A DNA stretch of 30,266 bases from Coptodactyla brooksi (lineage: Eukaryota; Arthropoda; Insecta; Coleoptera; Scarabaeidae). The DNA lies in assembly GCA_033557675.1 (NCBI GenBank), contig JAWQRM010000114.1, forward strand, positions 1 to 30,266. Reading direction: 5' to 3'. The position numbers were made by a program, and so were the translations under genes. Positions within the stretch are counted from its first letter, which is position 1. The number at the start of each line of letters is the position of its first letter. This document shows, piece after piece, positions 11,378 through 22,166 of this stretch. The notes beneath the pieces are model-generated. The model saw only the letters and a list, made by a program, of their open reading frames with translations, was not told the origin of the DNA and searched no databases.

Positions 11378-11685
11378 AGCACTTACAAAGTGCAGCAATC
11401 ACCAAAGGACTGCATACACACGAACTACGCGGTGAGAATATGTGGCAACGGTGTAATTCCCGCGTGAAGTGTTGCCAACATACCTAACTTTTAATCGTAA
11501 CTATTTCACTTGATCTTTTTAATTTTAACATGTAAATATGTATGTATAAGTGCTTTTATACTGATATTTAATGAAATGAAACAGAAGTTTCTTTTTCCTT
11601 CCATTAAAAGCCTGCCTAAACAACAATATATATTTAAATAATATTCGTGCTAAAGGTTACCCCGCCCTATGATGTTTTATCGAGG

Positions 11686-11735
11686 TTATGACGTAGCTGC
11701 CAGCCTTCGTGGCTTTGATTATAGCAGAAACTTGC
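11686..11735 (+). repeat. Third partial copy of the fold-back arm
   Basis: The stretch around tgacgtagctgccagcctt followed by cgtggctttgattatagcag matches the inner end of the left arm at about 11001-11040. It shows the arm sequence occurs outside the 10859-11377 hairpin. Nothing else was recognised in 11378-11685 or 11736-12000. Confidence 0.55.
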
Positions 11736-12001
11736 TAGAGGCATATTGACGCTTTTCTGGAATATTGTTAAAAGTTTTATGGTTTTCTTATGTTGTAAAT
11801 TTCTTATAAAAATAAGTAATCTTCATCTCAGTGCTAAATTAATAATTCTTATATTATTTTAATAAGTATTTAAATTCAAAATTTCTGTTTTGATATTCTT
11901 GGCTCTCTAGACCTCAAGGTAAATTAATTATTTTATTACTTGGCTTAACCTGTACTGGCTTAAACTGCAAAAGTTTCCAATGTATTCAACCACTCCATTA
12001 C

Positions 12002-12428
12002 TCACTCCAAGAGAGAGTAATAAGGAGACTCCACTTCCACTTGATACATGGAACCAATTTCTAAGTCAATTATTATCCCCACCTCGACGATCTCTTTTTA
12101 GTTTGTTCCAATGTGGCACTCCTTGCGGAAGAATCTGAAGGTACGTGGCTACCTGTGCCCATGCGAATTAACATAACTTATACATAGTTGGTGTTTGACC
12201 TAAGTTAGTCAGGTTAATAATTTAATCTGATAAATTATAAAAATAACTGTCAAACATTAAACTATAGCACAGGTTACGTTGATTTGGATACCTTCAGATT
12301 TCTCCGTAAGGGGCGCCACATTGGAACAAACTGGAAAGAGGTGGGGATAATAGTTGACTTAGAAATTAGTTCCATGTTTCTAGAGAAATGTAAGTGGAAG
12401 TGGAATCTCCTTATTCTTACTCTGTGAG
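12002..12428. mobile_element. Fold-back (MITE-like) element with about 140-base arms
   Basis: Left arm 12002-12143 and right arm 12289-12428 are reverse complements with a few small indels. Shared blocks include ccacttccactt, aatttctaagtcaa, attatccccacctc, gtttgttccaatgtggc and aatctgaaggta. Weaker pairing continues inward (tgtttgac near 12192 with gtcaaaca near 12249). No coding capacity. Unrelated in sequence to the fold-back at 10859. Confidence 0.75.
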
Positions 12429-13218
12429 TCCACTGTGTAGTCTGTAGAGTTACAGTTCCCTTCGATTGAATTTAGTACAGTAATGTAACCAATTCTTTCA
12501 ATAATATCGTTATTGGAACGTCTGAACTAAAGATATCTGACAAAAAATAAATTATACTTTCTTATTTTTATAAAAAAAAATATTCAGTAGATTGAAGATA
12601 AGGTTCCCCTATTCTATATCTTGAAATTATTAACAGGCACTAAAGTTGCTAAATGCGAACCAATCATTTACGAGTTGTAATGACCTCTACCCGCATATTA
12701 AATTTCGAGCTCAAGGGACACTTGTATAAATTAACATGTATATACAGCAGGGTGTAAGGTGTCTTTAAGTACGGTGTCTGAAATATGAATCTTGCTGGTT
12801 AGATTTGACATTTAAAACAATTATTGATGAAAAGTGTTTAACAATTTAAAATAAATTTGCAATTGAAAATGTCTTCCATATAATAAAACTGAACAATATT
12901 TGATGTTGCAAAGAGTGTTACAACAAACACCCTCCTTCAAAACCCTACAAAATATAAAGTCCTCTCCTAGGTTTCACTTTTAAAATTTTATTGATTGATG
13001 TACTACGCATGTCATGGTGGCCCAGACAAACTATAATGATCCCAATATTCTACTACGGTATCAAAAAAGAGAATGGTCAACAATACATTTTGAGTTGCTG
13101 TGGACCATGTAATTCGACCTGCTCTTTGCGTTGGCACTCGTTAAGTGCTTTATTTGGTTGACTGTTCAGCATCCCTTTGATGACTATTTGAAAACATCTC
13201 CCTGAGAACGGACACAAC
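12429..13218. other. Intergenic region upstream of the 7TM gene
   Basis: No gene, RNA or clear repeat recognised. It should include the promoter and 5' UTR of the receptor gene starting at 13219. No core promoter motif could be assigned with confidence. Confidence 0.4.
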
Positions 13219-16200
13219 ATGATAGGTTTAATTAAATTATCCGTTTATTTTACCTTGATTCACATAAGCTGTAAGTAGAATCTGCTTTTACAATCCCATG
13301 TCTCATTTATAACTTATTTTAGTTTGCTTGAATGAAACTAAGGATGGCAAAAGAAATATCAATGACGAATATTACGGAAATTATGATTACACTTTGCAAA
13401 GTGGAAATAATGAGACAGTAGACATCAATTCATTGATATTCCCCGTTCCTGAGCATTTTAATCCTAGATATGGGGTGGAGGCTCCTGAGATTGAACTGCC
13501 TGATGATTCATTAGCTGATAGTGATCTGCGAGACCATGACTTTATGGACAGCCTGATGTATGTTTACTTTGGTGCAAATATGAAGGGTTCCATTAGTTAT
13601 GGGTCGGAAGTAATAATTATTGGATCTGGCCTAAGTTGCATCCTCGAACTGCTAACTATAAGCAGCGCCTTTTTGAGCAAGAAGCGAAAATTCAGCATTC
13701 AGAAAGATGCTAAGTTGATGTTTTTGCACTTGATGGCCTGCTTGTTCTTCTCTAATTTAATATTTATCTTCAATCTTTATGTAAGTATTTAAGTTAAATA
13801 CATGGAGCATGCCTACATTGCTGAGGTGAAAGATTACATTTATACAAAAACATTTACAATTTCTTTGCATATGAAAAAAAGGCAAAATAATTCCTGTTTG
13901 AGTATTTTAATCCTAGATATGGAGTTGAGGCTGCTAAGGTTGAGACTGCTAAGGTCTGCCAGATGTTTCATTAACTGATAGTGATGCTAGTGCATAAATA
14001 AAACATACCAGATCAAAAGGAGGTATCAAACTTTTTTATGACCCATTCTGTATTTTTCTTATAAGTGATGGCTGTTTTAAAAATTGATATAAATATTGAG
14101 ATATCTAATATAAACAGCTTTGGAGCAAACATATGTTATTTAAGAATAAAATTTTTATTAAGAATAGGTTGATTTTTAGAAGACTACTTTGAAAATATCA
14201 CAATCAAAATGTATTTTGATAATATTCATATTATACAGGATGTTTGCACTTTGCACAATACAAAATATATCAACTTCTTTAAATGAAACAACTGTGTAAG
14301 TGATATTTATCGGAGACCATTTTTCAGTAAGTTCTTTTTAGAATTTTTATAGATTCTCCTAGTAATCTACTGCAAATCAATAATTCATTAGATAAAATAA
14401 TACTTTTCCCCAAAACTTTTTACTGTGAATACCTAAATTCTTTATGTGAAATGCATCAGATTTACAGTAATTATAATTTGGATGAAAAAATTCATCAGAT
14501 TTTGACTAAATACCCAGTAGTAAAATAATTTTAAAATATTTTTCTTGACCCTTTATTTATCCTACCCCATATAGACAATATTAAAATATTACTATGGAGT
14601 AAAATCCTCTACCCAGCATTGTTGATGCGTGCTTGTACATATGGGTGTTTTTAACTGATTGCAAAAGATTTTAAATGGCGATTTGGTTTATTCTATTTAT
14701 AATACAAAAAGTTTATATAAATGTACCCGAAAGCCCTCCTATGTTTGGAGCCCCTGCAAATAAATAGAGGGGCAGGGCAGAGCCCATTAATAAGTAGAGG
14801 AAATCCATACTTTTTTTAAAAGAAAATTTTCACAGATAGTAATCAATAATGACAATTAGTATTAGCAACAGTATTTGGGGGCCAACAACTCGTTTGCTAG
14901 AAGGTTGTCGATAAGCAGATCAGTGCTGAGCATATAATCTTAAAATTCATAAACTCATTCATAAATGCTACAAGCTATGAAGAAATTCATGAAATATTTC
15001 ACTATAAACTATAGTTTACCATACCACACAAAGACACTGGTCTTCGGTTGATCACACAACAAAACTTTAATGTTTGGAGTGGAATTATGAATGACCATTT
15101 AAAAGACACTATTATTTTTATATCATCTATATTTTATAGATAGGACATTAAATGTTCAAAAATATCTGCATCACCTTGAAATACAAATCAGTGATAATCA
15201 GAAATACAAATCAGCTTTAATAATAAATAATGGGAACAGTTTGGTTTCATATCACTGTCCAGTACATAATGCAGTTGGGATTAAATAACTTCTCTTAGAT
15301 CCATCTTCACTGACGTGAACCCTGAGGTAGATAAATTGTTCTGTGCAGTCGATGTCATCTACCAGTATAATGTTGCGCTTGTGCCTATATCCAAGAATGA
15401 AGAACTGAAAAATGGTTCTGGCTAACGAAGCCTACTTTGCGCTATCTCATATATTTCGTTCAAGAAATGTTCATCACCCGACAAAAATGAGAGTATACAA
15501 GTCAATCATAAGACCCATAACTTGATATGAATATAAAACATGAACCTTGATGGAAACAACAAAAAAGAAACTAGATAGGGTAGGTGAGAATAAAGCCCCG
15601 CAATTTTCAGTTTTCGTAACATAGTGGTCAATGAGGGGTATATTTTCTTGTGATTTCAAATTGGAGTCTTAAATTGAGTTGTTATCTATAAACTCATCCA
15701 AATTTCAGCTCTGTCTGATTATTAGTTTCAGAGAAATTCACAATTTAGCAGAAGAAAAACTTGCAGGGTTTTACCCTATAAACTGGGATTTGAGATAAAT
15801 ATGGATAAAAAAGATGAGTGCATAAAAAAATACTTAAAATAACCCTTTGTAATATTGCTTTATTGAAGCCATGTTACCCAACAATAGTGATCTTAAATAG
15901 CTCATAAATTTGAACATAATGCTTACAAATACTTGCACAAAAGTACTTTCTTCTTCACGAAAGGACGATTAGTAGGGTCACTTGAAAGAAAAATTATTAC
16001 TTAGAATGAAGAAAGGGTTTAATGACTGATGCTAAGCTATATAGGTACATAGACATCATACATACCTAATAAATAGTCTACACTGATAGGTCATCTGAAA
16101 AAGTTATTGCGTTGTGGAACCGTGCTGAGATGATTTCTGCGGGTTTGCACAGTTTCATTATCACGTCGTCAGTATCAATGAATAACTCTTCCTGTGTCTC

Positions 16201-19200
16201 ACAGAATTTGTAGGTGCCTACAAGTTTTTGTAAAACACTCCTTCATGCCTTCCTCTTGGTGTATTGAAATTATCTTGGCCACATAGGACCGGAATGAGTT
16301 TTTAGTTTTTCCCCGCACTTTTACTACAGCGAAGTCATTGACTGATAGGGAAATCTGATTCTTCCCTGAAGACTTAAGTTCTTGTTCCTCATCTTCATAC
16401 ACTTCTTTTTGGAATAGTTTGAGCTACTGTCATGAACTCAAAAGCCCGAATCCGACTCCGAAAAATAATCAACTGGCTGTTTCACCTTTTTCCTTTTTTT
16501 AGCATTGTTGTTGTGAAATCGAGCTTACGTCGTTTTATTTCTATAGCACGCTCTTTCTTTCGTTGGTACGTCTTTCCTTCTCAGTAGCAAACGTTTCTTT
16601 TTCCATGGATTCATTTTCCATTTGTTCTTTATTGGGTGTCGAAGTTAGAAGCGCAGATTTAATTACTTTGCCAGAACGTTTCCTCTTAATCTTTATTTTA
16701 AGCAGCGGAATTATATCTTCAGGTGAGGTCATTGAAGAATTGTCGTCACATTGTTGTAAAGTGTCATGTGTTGGTATGATAGCAGGTGTAGAAGTGGAAG
16801 GTCCTGGATCAGAAGAAATCTCTTTCAAAACTGCTGCCTCATTCGCATTATTTTCAGCATCTTCTAAGTCATCAAATGTGATTATTCAATCACCTTTGTC
16901 GTACTTTTCTTCTGGTAGACCCTGGTCACTAACTTCTGATGGTAGAAAGTCAGCTTCTGTAAAGATTTCGGGATCAAAGGGGCAGTAATTGCAATGGTTC
17001 CGGGTTTTTCAAAAGCAATTTTGAATGTTGCAGCAACGCTGTAAACGTCAAAAGTCTGACCTGGATTAGAAACGTCCCATGAATCAACAGCACCATCATA
17101 ATAACCCTTGAGTGGACCAAAAGAGCAACGACCTAGTGGTTGTGTCTTGTGGCTGCTGTGTAGTGGGATCATGAGGAGGTGGACATGCTTTGATTTTGCT
17201 AAAGTAACAGCCTCTGGGCTTTCATGGGAAACATGGTTGTGATGAATCAATAAGTTTGGGTTTTTAACACTTGGGTTGGTGTGCTTGATGAAATGTTCCA
17301 ACCATTTGATGAACGTTGGGGTGTTCATGTATCCCTTATCTGTAACCGCCATGTCACACCCTATTGGACCGCCTCGAAGCAATTGGCGGTTCTCTCTTTT
17401 TCTAACAAAAATAAAGTAGGGTGGTATTTAATGCCCAGTTGAACTTACAGCACACACAGCTGTTACAGTTTGCCCTTGTTCTGCTATAACTGTTTTCGTC
17501 ACTTCCCTCTTTCCTTTAGGAGCCACGTGTAGAGGAAGTTTGTTTGGGACTATCTGGACACCAGTTTCATCTATATTATATATTCTGTTGGAGAGAAATT
17601 TAAATTTTTTCTAGGTAGACCCCAAATTTTCAAAACATTGGGTAAGTTGAACCTTATTGAAATCCTCTTCATCAATTCACGGGTAAAATCCCTACCAGCA
17701 AGTTGAAATTGAACACAAAATCGATGATTTATTGTATTCTCCTCTGCATATTTAAAAAGAAGAAACTTTAAAGATTTCAGAGTGAGATGAAAAAATCTTC
17801 GATCGAGAGCAACATAGTGATTTACCAACTCCTTCTCTTGATCTACAGTTGCTCGAAATCGTCCAAGTTTGGCACGTTTTCTCATGGAACCCAATTTGAA
17901 TGGCTGCCTTACGAATCGAAGACCCTTCTGCAATTAACTTTCATGCTTCATTGCGCTCATAGCTCTAAATTCTGTTTTTCTTTTATAGATCCCGGAACAA
18001 AAAATTAAACATATTTGTATAAAAAATTAATATTATTTTAATATTTAAAAACTTTGAAATGAAATAATAGCTATAAAATTTAAATAAAAAATAAAATATC
18101 AGGATAAAAAAATCCTACACAAATTAAAACTTCGTAACTAGGTACCCACTACTGAATAACTTTAAAAAGAAAATAAATAAACACATTTTAAACGTAAATG
18201 TTAATAACATAGAGAAAAATTACAATTCTGTGTATCAAAACACCTGCGAGGATTTGCCCCATTTCATAATTTATCAAATATTGCGCCATTTTATTTTTGG
18301 GAACCAACTGGAGCAACTATTTCAAAGCGAAAGTGAAACTAAAATACAGTAGTATCAATGAGTAATTCGTTGACCATTCTTTTTAAACCCTACATTATAC
18401 AACGTTCAATTAAAACATTAGGAAAGTTACATGTAAGTAAAAAATAAGAGACTTACCTCATTTTTTAATCTCTGGAGCAATCAGCCGGGATGAACTTCCA
18501 TGCAACATTGGGTTACAATAAGACAATCCTGCCACCTGATGCTCAATTTCTAAATCGATTGCAGTCAATTCAAAAACTCGGTGCGTGTTTTTATCCCACA
18601 CGGGACTTTACCCCACCCACCCTACTTTCGAAAAGAAAGTACTAACAAGGATATTGGAATCAGTTAAGGAGAAGTTTTAAAAGACTTGCAATTATTTAGG
18701 AACACCTACATGTAAAAATACATCTTAATATTTAATTTCAATTTTCTTTTTCAGGTAATAAAAGGTTCATTACAATGCAAATTAATATCGTTTACATTGT
18801 ATTATTTACACATAGCGACAGCATGTTCCCTATTCGCGTACAGCTATTGGATCGCCAAAAAATTATCGTGCAAAGTCCCAAACCTAAAATCTATCTTATC
18901 TTCCGTGCATATGTCGGCAATTTTCTTATACTTTGTAAGTAAAGCCTCATTCATAAATAAAATACTAACATTGTCTGTTTCAGATATCTTTTGTATCTAG
19001 TTCTACAAGCAGTTATGAAACTCAACGTTTTTGCTTTCTCTCTATACAAAGGGACACAATCATCGATTACATTCTTCCAATATGTGTTTTGATACTTGCT
19101 ACAACATTTTTTTCCTTGAATGGTATAAGAAAAATCAATGGAGAATTATCGGATTTGGAATGCGACTATCCGGATTGTCAGATAAAATATATCGAGTACG

Positions 19201-19646
19201 GGATGTCCGGTATAATAAAAGAAAATCGAATCTTCACTTTGAAGGAGTATAAGAGGCTCTTGAAGGTTTTGTGCGTCACACAGTGTACTTATGAGAGCGT
19301 TTGGTTCATTAGCGTGCTAGCGTTGGAAAATTTAGAGGACAGCAATGTTACCGCAATCATGTATTGCGTTACTTCTTTTCTAATGGTAAAAAACGTATTT
19401 ATTGTGAAAAAATTGTATGTATAGACAATATTCTTACAGAATGTGTATATATTTTGGAAATTAAAGCTATTTCTTCCTGCTGAGGACAAGAACATGTATT
19501 ACGAAGCCGTTAAAGAACCTGAGAAGATAATAGATATCGTAGCAGAATCCTTACTTAAAGACGACATTCCTCTTCTGACCAATGTTGAAAATACCATTGA
19601 TATAGCAGAGTTGAAGGCTGAGTATATATGTACAATAAGCAGTTAA
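13219..19646 (+). CDS. Putative class B/adhesion-like seven-transmembrane receptor, complete, 5 exons
   Basis: Exons 13219-13270, 13323-13780, 18755-18934, 18984-19385 and 19440-19646 have GT-AG borders and matching phases and encode 432 residues. A hydrophobic signal-like start (MIGLIKLSVYFTLIHIS) leads to an acidic, Tyr-rich ectodomain of only about 90 residues with N-glycosylation sequons at N21 and N47. Seven hydrophobic segments follow, at about 109-134, 147-170, 180-203, 214-235, 255-277, 321-344 and 353-374, then a tail of about 58 residues. Class B hints are LQCKL before TM3 with W202, and RFCFLS in loop 2 (compare CWLS in adhesion receptors), so C178 and C247 could form the conserved disulfide. 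No hormone-binding or GAIN domain is visible; the ectodomain has one cysteine. Intracellular loop 3 is long (about 278-320). Ligand and orthologue are unknown to me. It could be an insect-specific, non-GPCR 7TM protein. Confidence 0.75.
13898..13985 (+). pseudogene. Decayed partial copy of receptor exon 2 inside intron 2
   Basis: gagtattttaatcctagat followed by atggagttgaggct copies the exon 2 sequence at 13450-13485 (EHFNPRYGVEA), and the end ttcattaactgatagtgatg copies 13508-13527. Between them there is a small insertion containing a repeated gagactgctaagg-like unit. Translation reads EYFNPRYGVEA and then loses the frame. It has no splice sites that would make it a usable exon, so it is a fossil tandem duplication. 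Confidence 0.8.
14960..15190 (+). pseudogene. Possible DDE transposase fragment
   Basis: Plus-strand reading shows QNFNVWSGIMNDHLKDTI and, after a frameshift, TLNVQKYLHHLE. These resemble the NVWCGI and TLNxxxYxxxL blocks seen in DUF4817-type transposases like the relic at 570-1462. It is short and broken, so the call rests on two blocks only. The remaining intron stretches 13986-14959 and 15191-15577 show nothing else that I can name. Confidence 0.35.
15578..18622 (-). mobile_element. pogo/Tigger-like DNA transposon in receptor intron 2
   Basis: A 3,045-base element with imperfect terminal inverted repeats: the left end gggtaggtgagaataaagcc pairs with the right end, which on the opposite strand reads gggtgggtggggtaaagtcc. 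Each end is flanked by TA (15576-15577 and 18623-18624), the expected pogo/Tc1-type target duplication. The transposase is on the minus strand, opposite to the host gene. Confidence 0.85.
16190..18000 (-). pseudogene. pogo/Tigger-like transposase relic (DDE_1 family)
   Basis: Minus-strand blocks in order: MRKRAKLGRF and DQEKELVNHYVALDRRFF near 17,850; AGRDFTRELMKR; NRIYNIDETGVQIVPNKLP with the first catalytic Asp; VIAEQGQTVTAVCAVSSTGH then a stop; GPIGCDMAVTDKGYMNTPTF; NLLIHHNHVSHESPEAVTLA; HSSHKTQPLGRCSFGPLKGY; and C-terminal fragments with NDFAVVKVRGKTKNSFRSYV. In pogo-type enzymes the second and third acidic residues sit in LLxxDNHxSH and QPLDxxxFGPLK; here they read His and Gly. A frameshift separates the 17571-17933 block from the IDETG block. 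The enzyme is dead twice over. Confidence 0.88.
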
Positions 19647-20041
19647 GTTGCTTTAGGCAAAAAAAATTAATATTGTTAGAACTATTTACTCGGCTATGTA
19701 ATCCTACAATATCCAATTAGTTAGTTAATAGAATTGTGAAAATTTGAGAGGGATTCTAAGAAAGGTTGGAATGTTACCAAAGTATTTGTCACTGTAGCTT
19801 ATGATTATAATATAATAGTAAAATGTGTGTTATATGTAATGGTAAGTTATACCCATTTGGAAAATTTTTGTTTACACAAAGGAGAACCTTATGAGTTTGA
19901 TTATTAAAGTTGGAGGGATACAGAGGTACAGTGGGCATGACCACAATTAGAAAAATATTCACTCTGCGATCGTGTAGTAATATTTCTTAAGTTTTGTAGT
20001 TAATTTTTTTCAAAATCAACTATTTCGTGGTACTAACATTT

Positions 20042-20171
20042 AATAAAATATATTTATTTCAAAAATTTAAATGAAAAAATATATTTTTAAATATGTTTAA
20101 AAGCAGTATACCTGTTTGGTACAAAAAAATGAGTTATGTCCACAGTTTGTGATATTTTTAGATTGAATAAA
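20042..20171 (+). terminator. Candidate polyadenylation signals of the receptor gene
   Basis: Two AATAAA hexamers, at 20042-20047 and 20166-20171, about 400 and 520 bases after the receptor stop codon. Either could serve. No gene was recognised between 20172 and 20802. Confidence 0.4.
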
Positions 20172-21216
20172 TGTGTATTGACACATTATTTGTCGTGGTG
20201 AAGGACTTTTACCCTGCACGACCCATCAACATTTTGTAATTAGTTAAATTTTCAATTTACTTATTAACACCTACCTTTTGCCCTTTCTTCAAGAAATCCG
20301 GTGTATGTATAAATCTTTTTATATTTCCAGATATGCCTTCGCTCAATTTCAAACTTTCACTGATTCCGAAATCAGGAAAATCTGAAGATGCGATTTATTC
20401 TAATATGTTTTGTTTCATTTTCTTTATATAAGAAATCATTAATTTACCAAGACCATACTTGTTTAAAATTGTGTGTAAGAAAGTTGGCTTGGCACTGATT
20501 AGCAATCACTGTTAATAATAGAAATATAACATTTCTACTTTATTATTAAGACATTCAACCGCCAGGTACAATGACATAATAACATCATATTTAAGGAAAA
20601 TTCTATATACACATATCTCAAAAAACGTGTTTTTAAATAAATTCACAAATTCGACCCAAAGCAATCCTGAACATATACAATAACTCCAATAAACACACAC
20701 AAATAATATATGTATAAATCAACAAAAGAAATAATAGGCAAAGCAAAATTAAACTTAATCATACTGGTAACAATAAATTTTGTAGCATTTTATATTGCTA
20801 AACATCCTCGGTCGGCAATGGACAAATATGATTGAAGGCTCGTCGTATTATAGTCTTGATGGTAGTATAGCCTAATGCATCGTTTCTCAGATACACCTTG
20901 AGGATTCTACCCAAAGACCGTTTCAAGGTAGGTAAAATTTTCTTCTTTAACCAGGATCAAGTCGCTTTCCTTTAGGCTTTTCTGTTCCTTAAACCATCTT
21001 TTGCACTGTTGCAGCTCGGACAAATATTCGCTTGACTGTCTTGCCCAAAAATGCTGTTGAATTTGTAGTATGTATGTTCTCAATCTATGTTCTCTATAGC
21101 AGTCATTGGTCAGCCAATTAAAAAATGTGTAGGAGTGGATGCTGTGAAATCTGAAGGATTGGGAGACATGAGACACAACAGATGAAAATTCAAAATTGCT
21201 TCGATCTGAACTAACA

Positions 21217-21293
21217 GGGTGTAAAATTGCTCAAACATTAAGGAGGCATGACTTGCAACACAATGCAAATGAGATTTTACCAATTTTACACCA
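21217..21293. repeat. Small inverted repeat inside the BEL/Pao relic
   Basis: ggtgtaaaattg near the left edge pairs exactly with caattttacacc near the right edge, enclosing about 50 bases. It interrupts the integrase reading and could be a tiny hairpin insertion. Confidence 0.5.
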
Positions 21294-21321
21294 GTCTCCC
21301 ATAAGCCAATGTAATAAACCT

Positions 21322-21347
21322 ATAACAAACTCAATTGAGTTTGTTAT
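21322..21347. repeat. Perfect 26-base palindrome
   Basis: ataacaaactcaa joins directly to ttgagtttgttat, its exact reverse complement, with no loop. Because of this, both strands encode the peptide NSIEFV in overlapping frames. Confidence 0.9.
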
Positions 21348-22140
21348 GTCTTCTGAACTTCTTGTTAAAAATCTATCTAAAGCCTGTAATTCGCGATTAG
21401 CTTCTACAAAATTAGTTCCATTGTCAAAATGGCACATTTGCGCCGGCTTATCACAACGGCTGGCTTACACTACCGGCTTAGCAAAATAGACAAATAAGTC
21501 AATGTAACATTTATTCAACTTAGCACCACGACCTCCTTTGTTTTTGATCATAAATGGACCTGCATAATCTGCTCCCAAAGTAGAGAAAGGCAGTGCAGAA
21601 TTTATTCTTTCTAAGGGTAAGTTGCCCATTGAACAATTTTTGGGTTGACTTTGAAACAACATAAACAATTATAAATGATTTTTGTGCACAATTTTTTTCC
21701 AGAAACAATCCAAACCCTTTCCCCTAGTGAAGCTAAAGTGTGCTGCGGTCCAGCATGGAGCAGCATTTTATGTTCATTTTCAACCAAAAGTTTAGATAGC
21801 AAGTGTTTTTCAGCAAGCAACATCGGTTACTTTTTATTGTAATTATAATTTGAATTTGTCAGCTTACCCCCTGCTCTCAAGACACCATCATTATCCAAAA
21901 ATGTTTGCAAATGTTTTAACTTGCTTTTTTGCATTTAATTGTTATTATGAATTCAATTCCTTAGAAAAACTATTCTGTTGAGCAATTTTCATTAGACAAG
22001 TCATGGCTGTTTGGAATTTTGAAAGCTTCAGTGACCATTCACGGTTAGCTAACTTGTTTCTACAATTATATAGGAACCTCAAACAGTATGTCACAATTTT
22101 TCGCAACCTATTCTAAGAAGAATATTCACTAAAATTAATA

Positions 22141-22166
22141 TTAATGTAGCTCACCAGCTACATTAA
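22141..22166. repeat. 11-base hairpin
   Basis: ttaatgtagct and agctacattaa pair around a four-base loop. Intergenic, between the BEL/Pao relic and the RyR 3' end. The surrounding stretch 22086-23849 has only short open frames that I do not recognise. Confidence 0.7.

Larger units (their letters stand above)
20803..22085 (-). pseudogene. BEL/Pao retrotransposon pol (integrase region) relic
   Basis: Minus-strand blocks match the BEL/Pao polyprotein in order. First comes REWSLKLSKFQTAMTCLMKI near 22,030, then DNDGVLRAGGKL near 21,880. The integrase zinc-binding part follows (HKMLLHAGPQHT with C-x2-C in NCLCCFKV), then the integrase core GADYAGPF and FDNGTNFVEANREL. The C-terminal part includes QQHFWARQSSEYLSELQQCK, DLILVKEEN and NHICPLP at about 20810. 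Frameshifts and stops occur throughout and the segment between the first and second integrase Asp is partly lost. No long terminal repeats were recognised. It is a fragment of an old insertion. Confidence 0.85.

Noticed and set aside
11112..11435. Plus-strand 107-residue open frame
   Set aside because: Lies across the right arm of the fold-back element and resembles no protein; likely fortuitous.
16563..16988. Plus-strand 141-residue open frame
   Set aside because: Antisense shadow of the pogo/Tigger transposase relic; no recognisable domain.
20335..20435. Possible exon after a ttatatttccag acceptor, reading MPSLNFKLSLIPKSGKSED
   Set aside because: Short, no partner exon, no known family; not enough to call a gene.
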